A DNA stretch of 64,000 bases from Bittarella massiliensis (ex Durand et al. 2017) (GTDB taxonomy: Bacteria > Bacillota > Clostridia > Oscillospirales > Ruminococcaceae). The stretch lies in NCBI RefSeq assembly GCF_001486165.1, contig NZ_LN908977.1, forward strand, positions 629,621 to 693,620, in the 5' to 3' direction. The notes beneath the pieces were generated by a model. The model did no database searches. It had not been told where the DNA came from and saw only the letters and a program-made list of their open reading frames with translations. How positions within the stretch are numbered: position 1 is the first letter of the stretch; each line of letters begins with the position of its first letter. Positions 59,362-64,000 of this stretch are shown in pieces. Made by a program: the position numbers and the translations under genes.

Positions 59362-59718
59362 GACGGGGGAGCCCATCCGGCTTGAAGCGTCCTCCCAAAG
59401 GGTGTCTCGCTGGTCGGTGGACGGCCATTTAAAAAAGGAGCCTCCTGTTTGCCGCGGTGTCCGTGAGGAAGAAATTCGAGGGGATGGCTGGTGCGTGCAG
59501 ATGAGAAAAAAGCGGGGAGGGGCGGTCGGCCCCTCCCTTTTTTTATGCCCGGCGGACGGCCTTCTGCGCGGAAAGGTACAGAGAAGTGCCGACAGACATC
59601 CCCGGGGAAGGAGGGGAAAGTGGTTTGACGGGGCGGGCAACCGGTCTTTGGCGGCCAACGGGGGAACCGCTGTCCGAGGCGAAGGACAAATTTGAAAGGC
59701 CCCTCCTGCTTTTTGTCC
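59362..59718. other. Spacer between DUF4130 gene and TetR operon
   Basis: About 360 bases without a credible gene. It contains the terminator at 59514-59545 and GC-rich non-coding sequence; nothing else recognised. Confidence 0.5.
59514..59545 (+). terminator. Terminator downstream of the radical SAM/DUF4130 operon
   Basis: GGGAGGGGC (59515-59523) pairs with GCCCCTCCC (59529-59537) around a 5-base loop, then eight T residues. Confidence 0.9.
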
Positions 59719-59769
59719 TTGCCAAAGGGGAGAAGTCGTGGTAGAATCAATTAAACCGATAGTTTAATT
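59719..59769 (+). promoter_or_regulatory. Promoter with TetR-type operator
   Basis: TTGCCA at 59719-59724, 17-base spacer, TAGAAT at 59742-59747. Immediately after is a perfect palindrome AATTAAAC (59749-59756)-CGATA-GTTTAATT (59762-59769) covering the expected start point, the likely binding site of the TetR protein encoded at 59791. Confidence 0.82.
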
Positions 59770-59790
59770 AATGGAGAGGAGGAACAGCCG

Positions 59791-60435
59791 GTGGGGAGAA
59801 GAAAGAAAGAACCCGCAGAGGCCCACCGGGGCCGCATCGCCCAGGCGGCAGCCGCCCTTTTTGCCAGGCGGGGTGTGGATTCGGTGACGGTGGAGGAAAT
59901 CGCCCGGGAGGCGGGGTACAGCAAGGCCACCCTCTATGTCTACTTTCAGGGCAAGGAGGAGATCGTCGGCGCCCTCACTCTGGAGAGTATGCGGCGATTG
60001 CGGGACTGTCTGTCGTCCGCCCTCGCGGAGGGGACGGGCGCGCGGGGCCGCTACGACGCCGTTTGCGGGGCGCTCCAGCGCTACCAGGGGGAAGCGCCCT
60101 TCCTCTTTGGCCTGGCCTTGCGAGAAATCAACATCGATTGGGAGAGCCCCGACACCCTGCCGGTGGAGCGGGAGATCTTTGCCGTGGGCGAGGAGATAAA
60201 CGACCTGATGGGCCGCTTTCTGTGCGAGGGGATGGAGGCGGGCGCGTTCCGCCCCGACCTGGAGATCCTGCCCACGGTGTTTGCCTTCTGGGCAATGCTG
60301 GCCGGCCTCATGCAGGTGGCCGCGAGCAAGGAAAAGTACATCGAAAAGGCGATGGGTCTCACCCGAGAGGCGTTTCTCGCCGGCGGGTTTGAAACCCTCT
60401 ACCGCGCCATTGCCAGAGAGGAGGGGTCGAGATGA
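59791..60435 (+). CDS. TetR/AcrR family regulator
   Basis: A 214-residue regulator with N-terminal helix-turn-helix (residues about 14-60; SVTVEEIAREAGYSKATLYVYFQGKEEI) and a helical effector domain. The start is GTG 59791 behind GAGAGGAGG. A perfect palindrome lies 22 bases upstream, suggesting autorepression. Its stop overlaps the flavoprotein start (ATGA), so it likely controls that reductase in response to a small aromatic or electrophile; the ligand is unknown. Confidence 0.9.
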   Translation: MGRRKKEPAEAHRGRIAQAAAALFARRGVDSVTVEEIAREAGYSKATLYVYFQGKEEIVGALTLESMRRLRDCLSSALAEGTGARGRYDAVCGALQRYQGEAPFLFGLALREINIDWESPDTLPVEREIFAVGEEINDLMGRFLCEGMEAGAFRPDLEILPTVFAFWAMLAGLMQVAASKEKYIEKAMGLTREAFLAGGFETLYRAIAREEGSR

Positions 60436-60998
60436 AACGACTGTTGGCGATTCTGGGGGGGCCGCACCCGGACGGCTCGACGGCGGCCATGTTGTCGTGC
60501 GCCGTCGCCGCTGCCGAGAGGGCCGGTTGGGCGGTGGACAGGGTGGAGCTCTACCGGGAGGAAATCGGCCTTTGCCGGGGCTGCCGCGCCTGTATCGAGA
60601 CGGGGGTCTGTGTGGTACCGGACGGGGTGCAGAGGATCGCCCGGCTCCTGCAGGGGTGCGACGCGGTCGTTCTGGCCGCCCCCACCTACTGGGCCAACCT
60701 GCCCGCAGCGGTCAAAAATCTCTTTGACCGGCTGCTCGGCACCGCGATGGAGGAGACCAAGACCTTCCCCAAGCCCCGGCTGTTGTCGCGCCAGCGGTAC
60801 CTGCTGCTGACCGCCTGCAACACCCCGGCCCCCTTTGATTACCTCTGCGGGCAGAGCCGGGGGGCCATCCGCGCCATGGAGGAATTTTTTCACACGGCGG
60901 GGATGAGGCGGATGGGGCGGGTCGTCTTTGCGGGCGCACAGGGGCGGGGGGAGCTGCCCCCTTCGCTGGAGAGAAAGATTCGCCGCTTTTGGCGGTGA
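60432..60998 (+). CDS. Flavodoxin-fold NAD(P)H-dependent oxidoreductase
   Basis: A 188-residue flavoprotein. LLAILGGPHPDGSTAAML is the FMN phosphate loop, GLCRGCRACIETGVC near 47 is a Cys-rich segment as in iron-sulfur flavoprotein relatives, and AAPTYWANLPAAVKNLFDRLLG near 82 is the FMN ring-binding loop. It is the regulated target in a two-gene operon with the TetR protein. Likely role: reduction of quinones or nitro/azo compounds. A similar flavoprotein gene occurs at 31599, indicating two paralogous systems in the window. Confidence 0.87.
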   Translation: MKRLLAILGGPHPDGSTAAMLSCAVAAAERAGWAVDRVELYREEIGLCRGCRACIETGVCVVPDGVQRIARLLQGCDAVVLAAPTYWANLPAAVKNLFDRLLGTAMEETKTFPKPRLLSRQRYLLLTACNTPAPFDYLCGQSRGAIRAMEEFFHTAGMRRMGRVVFAGAQGRGELPPSLERKIRRFWR

Positions 60999-61012
60999 GA
61001 GAGCTGCCCTGT

Positions 61013-61050
61013 AAAAACCCCCAAGGCCCATTCACGGGCCCTGGGGGTTT
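61013..61050. terminator. Bidirectional terminator after flavoprotein gene
   Basis: AACCCCCAAGGCCC pairs with GGGCCCTGGGGGTT around ATTCAC, A-run before and T-run after; shared with the convergent lipoprotein gene. Confidence 0.88.
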
Positions 61051-61068
61051 CTGCGCAGTTGGGGGTGT

Positions 61069-61428
61069 CTAGTCCCCTTCGGACGGGGGGACAACCAGGA
61101 TATCGACGCTGTCCGAGGCTTTGCTCCCCTGGTACGCAACTTCCAGGGTGACGGTCGCCTCCCCCTCGCAAAGGGCTTCGACGGTGAGTGCGTCGTCCAG
61201 ATCGGAGCGAACATGGACCACATCGGCGTTCTTCACGAGACAGCTCCTGCCGGAGAGGTAGACCGGCGACTGGACCTCAAAGGGGAGGGTGCGCGTCTCC
61301 CCCACCTCCATGGTGACGTTGTCCGGGAGGATGTTCAGCGAAAGCTGAGGGGTCTCCTTCTTGCAGCCCGAGAGGGCCATCAAGAGGAGGGACCCGAGCA
61401 GCAGGGGAAGATACCTGGCCTTTTTCAC
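61069..61428 (-). CDS. Small lipoprotein with Ig-like (BIG2-type) domain
   Basis: A 119-residue lipoprotein. The signal peptide is VKKARYLPLLLGSLLLMALSGC with lipobox ALSGC, followed by a single beta-sandwich-like domain (LNILPDNVTMEVGETRTLPFEV, then AEGEATVTLEV-like CEGEATVTLEV) of the bacterial Ig-like group 2 type. It should be anchored on the outer membrane surface. GTG 61428 follows AAAGGGG. A minus-strand TATAAT (plus ATTATA at 61502-61507) is a likely -10. The role is unknown. Confidence 0.78.
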   Translation of the reverse strand: MKKARYLPLLLGSLLLMALSGCKKETPQLSLNILPDNVTMEVGETRTLPFEVQSPVYLSGRSCLVKNADVVHVRSDLDDALTVEALCEGEATVTLEVAYQGSKASDSVDILVVPPSEGD

Positions 61429-61563
61429 AGTCGGCCCACCCCTTTCACACCGGGACGGGCGGAAGGGACCCGTCCGTTCATAACGGTTTTTTCCCAATTC
61501 CATTATACCATCTTTTTGCGCAAAGGGGGAGAGGGGGTTCCCTTTTAGAAAATCTTTCGCCCG

Positions 61564-62235
61564 TCAGTGCGCGCGGCTCTCGAGAGGGGCGGGGACGGTG
61601 GCGTTGGCCTTCCAAAAATCGAGAAAGACGCGCATCAGGGGGCCTGCCTTTCGGCGGCGGTGAAACCGCCAGAGGGCCCAGAGGACCAGCAGGGTCCCCA
61701 GCAGGCAGGCGATCATGTCGAGCATGGTGTCGTGGATGCCGGTGGTGAGCACGCGCTGGGGGTCGGTGTGAAAGACAAAGTCGCAGGCGTACTCGGCAAT
61801 CTCCCAGCAGGCGGCGATGAGCATGGGAAAGGAGAGGGCGAAGTAAAAGGCAAAGGGGGCGTCCTCCTCGGCGAGGGGGCGATTTCGCTTCAGGTAGGCA
61901 AAGAGGCAGAGGCCCAGCAGGGCAAAGAGAACGCCGGAGAGGAGGTGGACGAACTTGTCAAACCAGGGAAACCAGTGGTAGCCCTTCATGGCGATGCCCA
62001 CCCCGTAAGCGAGAAAGGCGAAGAGGGCGACGGCCCGGCTGAGGGCGGGGACCGGCCGCAGGCGAAGGAGGCGGTAGGCCAGCGGCGGGATGAGGAGAAA
62101 GAGGGGGGCGGCGGCGGTGACCAACAGGTAGGGCCAGGGAAAACAGAAAAAATCCACCACCCCGATGGCCAGGGTGCCGGCGAGGTAGGTGGCGATGGCG
62201 GCGCGGCCGCCGCACTGGTTGACAAGGGGCTGCAT
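61564..62235 (-). CDS. DUF2238-like (YjdF-type) membrane protein
   Basis: A 223-residue membrane protein with about six helices. The conserved segments KGYHWFPWFDKFVHLLSGVLFALLG near 90, CWEIAEYACDFVF near 150 and GIHDTMLDMIACLLGTLL near 172 carry His, Asp and Glu positions within helices typical of the YjdF/DUF2238 family. The function is unknown. GGGAGGG precedes ATG 62235. It lies alone between the lipoprotein and an ABC exporter transcribed in the same direction. Confidence 0.72.
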   Translation of the reverse strand: MQPLVNQCGGRAAIATYLAGTLAIGVVDFFCFPWPYLLVTAAAPLFLLIPPLAYRLLRLRPVPALSRAVALFAFLAYGVGIAMKGYHWFPWFDKFVHLLSGVLFALLGLCLFAYLKRNRPLAEEDAPFAFYFALSFPMLIAACWEIAEYACDFVFHTDPQRVLTTGIHDTMLDMIACLLGTLLVLWALWRFHRRRKAGPLMRVFLDFWKANATVPAPLESRAH

Positions 62236-62356
62236 CAAATCCCTCCCATTTGTTTTTGTAGCCCTTTTAGTATACAACAGAGGGGAGAAATTGGCAGCCC
62301 CTATCTCCCTACAAATTTGTTTCAATTTTCTTTCGGCTGTCCCTCAAAACAGCAGG

Positions 62357-62383
62357 TGGGCGCTGTCATTGACAGCGCCCACA
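62357..62383. other. 27-bp near-perfect palindrome downstream of ABC exporter
   Basis: GTGGGCGCTGTCA-T-TGACAGCGCCCAC: 13-base perfect arms around one base. On the minus strand it lies 17 bases after the ABC permease stop and is followed within eight bases by TTTT, so a terminator for the exporter operon is the simplest reading, though the minimal loop also suits a DNA-binding site. Confidence 0.65.
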
Positions 62384-62399
62384 CATGAAACGGCAGGTG

Positions 62400-63122
62400 T
62401 CAGCGGGTCAGGAGTCCGCCCCTCTTTGAAAGCCGCCACCCGCAGAGGCCCAGGGCCACAAGAGAGATGAGCAGGAGGGCGGCGATCGCCTGCCACCCCC
62501 CCTCGCCGGTGAGGAGGGAGTAACTCCAGGAGGCGGGAAAGAGGCGTCCGGCGAGCCGCAGGGGATCGGGTAGAAAGGCGGCGGGAAAGAGGGCCCCCGA
62601 GAGCATAATGGAGGGGAGAAAGAAGACCTGGGCGACCATGGTCAGCCGGGAACTGGTCTGAAAGAAGAGGCCGAGGGCGGTCCCCAAACAGAGGCAGGAA
62701 AAGAGGAAGAGGGCCATCGTCCCCAGATAGAGGGGGAGGTGGGGCGGGAGGCTGGCGTCAAAGAGGGGCGGGGCCAGCAGGAGGATGAGGAGGCTGACGA
62801 GAAAGAGGTGGACAAAGGCGGAGAGAAAGTTGGACGCCGCCGGGGCCCAGAGGGGGATGCGGCCCACCTGATAGGCCTTTTTGGTCTCGCTGCCGTAGAG
62901 GGCGGTGAGGGGGACCGGCGCGCCGAGAAAGGCCCCCATGCTCACGGCGAAGACCGACATGGCGGGGATGACCGTCTCCTTGGCGCCGGGGTCGAGGGAG
63001 GTGAGGATGCCCCCCATGAAGAGGAAGAAGACCAGGGGGACCAGATAGTAGGTGAGCAGCACGTCGCGGTTGCGCAGATCCAGTTTCCACTGGAGAACGG
63101 CCTGATAGAAAAAAGCGGTCAT
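62400..63122 (-). CDS. ABC exporter permease (ABC-2 type)
   Basis: A 240-residue permease with six hydrophobic helices of the ABC-2 family (LTYYLVPLVFFLFMGGILTSL near 25; FFLPSIMLSGALFPAAFLP near 170). ATG 63122 overlaps the ATPase stop (ATGA), making a coupled two-gene exporter. Substrate unknown: antibiotics, lipids and lantibiotic immunity factors are all possible for this class. Confidence 0.88.
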   Translation of the reverse strand: MTAFFYQAVLQWKLDLRNRDVLLTYYLVPLVFFLFMGGILTSLDPGAKETVIPAMSVFAVSMGAFLGAPVPLTALYGSETKKAYQVGRIPLWAPAASNFLSAFVHLFLVSLLILLLAPPLFDASLPPHLPLYLGTMALFLFSCLCLGTALGLFFQTSSRLTMVAQVFFLPSIMLSGALFPAAFLPDPLRLAGRLFPASWSYSLLTGEGGWQAIAALLLISLVALGLCGWRLSKRGGLLTR

Positions 63123-63991
63123 TTCGTCTCCTCCTGCTGTGCAAAGTCCAAGAATCGGTCCTCCAGGCTCTGGTGCTCCACCCGCAGGTCCTCCACCCGC
63201 ACACCGGCGCTGCGGGCGAGGGAGAGCAGTTCCCACAGCCCTTCGTCGAGCTGCTGTGTCCGGTAGAGGGCATAGCCCTGGTGTTCGCCGGTGAACCGGC
63301 AGCTTTTCAGCGCCGCCGCATCGAGGGGAACGCCGGTTTTGAGGCTGATCTGCGCCCCCGTCTCGCCCTGGCAGAGCAGTTCGGAGGGGCTGCCGGAAAA
63401 GGCGACCCGACCCCCTTTGAGGAGGACGATCTGGTCGCAGAGGCGCTCGACCTCGGCCATGTCGTGGCTGGCCAAGAGGATGGCGCAGCCGCGCTCTTTC
63501 AGCCGGCCGATCTGCCGGTGCAGGGCGGCCCGCCCCTCCACGTCGAGCCCGGCGGTGGGTTCGTCCAAAAAGAGGAGGGAGGGCCGGCCGATGAGGGCCA
63601 GGGCCAGGTGGAGGCGGCGCTTTTGGCCGGTGGAGAGGGCCCGATAGGGGCGCTTGCCCAGGGCGTCGATCCCCAGTTCGGCCTCCGCCTCCCGGTCGCG
63701 CTCGCCGCCGTTCCAACGGCAGAAGAGTTCCAGCGCCTCCTGCGGGCGGATGGTGGCCGGCAGGGAAGAGGACTGCAGCTGCACCCCCAAGCGGCCGGAT
63801 ATTTCCACCCTGCCGCTGTCTCGGGTGCGCAGCCCCTCGATGCACTCCAGCGCGGTGGTCTTGCCGGCGCCGTTGGGGCCCAGCAGGGCGGCGATCTCCC
63901 CCTCCTTCAGGGTGAGGGAGACCCCCTTTAGCACCTCTTTTTCGCCGTAGCGCTTGCAGAGGTTTTGGACGGTGAGTGCGCTCTTGCTCAT
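63119..63991 (-). CDS. ABC exporter ATP-binding protein
   Basis: A 290-residue ATPase. Walker A GPNGAGKTT near residue 39, Q-loop region GVQLQSSSLP near 70, signature LSTGQKRRLHLALALIG near 118, Walker B LLFLDEPTAGLD near 138 and H-loop ASHDMAEVE near 172. A 70-residue C-terminal extension (after 215) follows the nucleotide domain, as in DrrA/CcmA-type exporters. It begins nine bases from the window edge, so upstream control cannot be seen. Confidence 0.93.
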   Translation of the reverse strand: MSKSALTVQNLCKRYGEKEVLKGVSLTLKEGEIAALLGPNGAGKTTALECIEGLRTRDSGRVEISGRLGVQLQSSSLPATIRPQEALELFCRWNGGERDREAEAELGIDALGKRPYRALSTGQKRRLHLALALIGRPSLLFLDEPTAGLDVEGRAALHRQIGRLKERGCAILLASHDMAEVERLCDQIVLLKGGRVAFSGSPSELLCQGETGAQISLKTGVPLDAAALKSCRFTGEHQGYALYRTQQLDEGLWELLSLARSAGVRVEDLRVEHQSLEDRFLDFAQQEETK

Positions 63992-64000
63992 CTAGTGTTC

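Overview
The window is a GC-rich, densely coded piece of a bacterial chromosome with spaced -35/-10 hexamers, strong purine-rich ribosome binding sites, frequent GTG/TTG starts and U-tailed intrinsic terminators. Gene content points to an anaerobic, spore-forming member of the Clostridia. The evidence is a SpoIIIE/FtsK translocase in a TepA-YlzJ-SpoIIIE arrangement, a collagen-like exosporium-type protein, a Rex repressor, and a complete set of genes for the coenzyme B12-dependent glutamate mutase (methylaspartate) fermentation. A GC-rich Oscillospiraceae-like gut species is my best guess; this is inference from gene content, not a database match. No phage, insertion sequence or CRISPR array was seen. 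The only mobile-DNA trace is a short serine-recombinase tail gene.

Layout. 1-9.6 kb: the 3' end of coaE, an M18 aminopeptidase, an MFS transporter, two identical tRNA-Ala(GGC) genes, an MBL hydrolase, the collagen-like protein, malic enzyme, aspartase, an Lrp-type regulator, then tRNA-Ala(CGC) and tRNA-Val(CAC). 10-15 kb: a TetR-MMPL-secreted heptad protein operon whose promoter carries three copies of one palindrome. 15-17.4 kb: an aroF-pheA operon preceded by a Phe-rich leader peptide and attenuator. 17.7-20.6 kb: a hydrolase/HxxxDG acyltransferase/zinc-ribbon membrane protein module. 20.8-26.5 kb: the recombinase tail, a membrane protein, MgtE, an EamA permease, a TRIC-type channel and a CapA-like lipoprotein. 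26.7-30 kb: a Crp/Fnr regulator and an ABC importer. 30-35 kb: an M20 amidohydrolase, a flavoprotein, a tandem PPK2 enzyme and purine nucleoside phosphorylase. 34.7-38.6 kb (minus strand): aconitase, isocitrate dehydrogenase and Rex in one operon. 38.8-46.1 kb: TepA-YlzJ-SpoIIIE, a YgiQ radical SAM enzyme, a ComEC-like MBL protein and DUF3006.

46.3-56.3 kb is the metabolic centrepiece. It holds a two-subunit Fe-S hydro-lyase (annotated as fumarase but in this context a good mesaconase candidate), a GntR regulator, glutamate mutase S, MutL-like L and E, methylaspartate ammonia-lyase, then AtuA/DUF1446, DUF4387 and an unusual P-loop protein fused to an alanyl-tRNA-synthetase-like second additional domain. 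Together they would convert glutamate through 3-methylaspartate and mesaconate to citramalate, with three trailing genes of unknown role. Aspartase, malic enzyme, aconitase, isocitrate dehydrogenase and Rex elsewhere in the window fit a C4/C5-dicarboxylate and amino-acid economy.

57-64 kb: a radical SAM/DUF4130 pair linked to DNA modification or repair, a TetR-flavoprotein pair with a palindromic operator, an Ig-like lipoprotein, a DUF2238-like membrane protein and a two-gene ABC exporter running off the end of the window.
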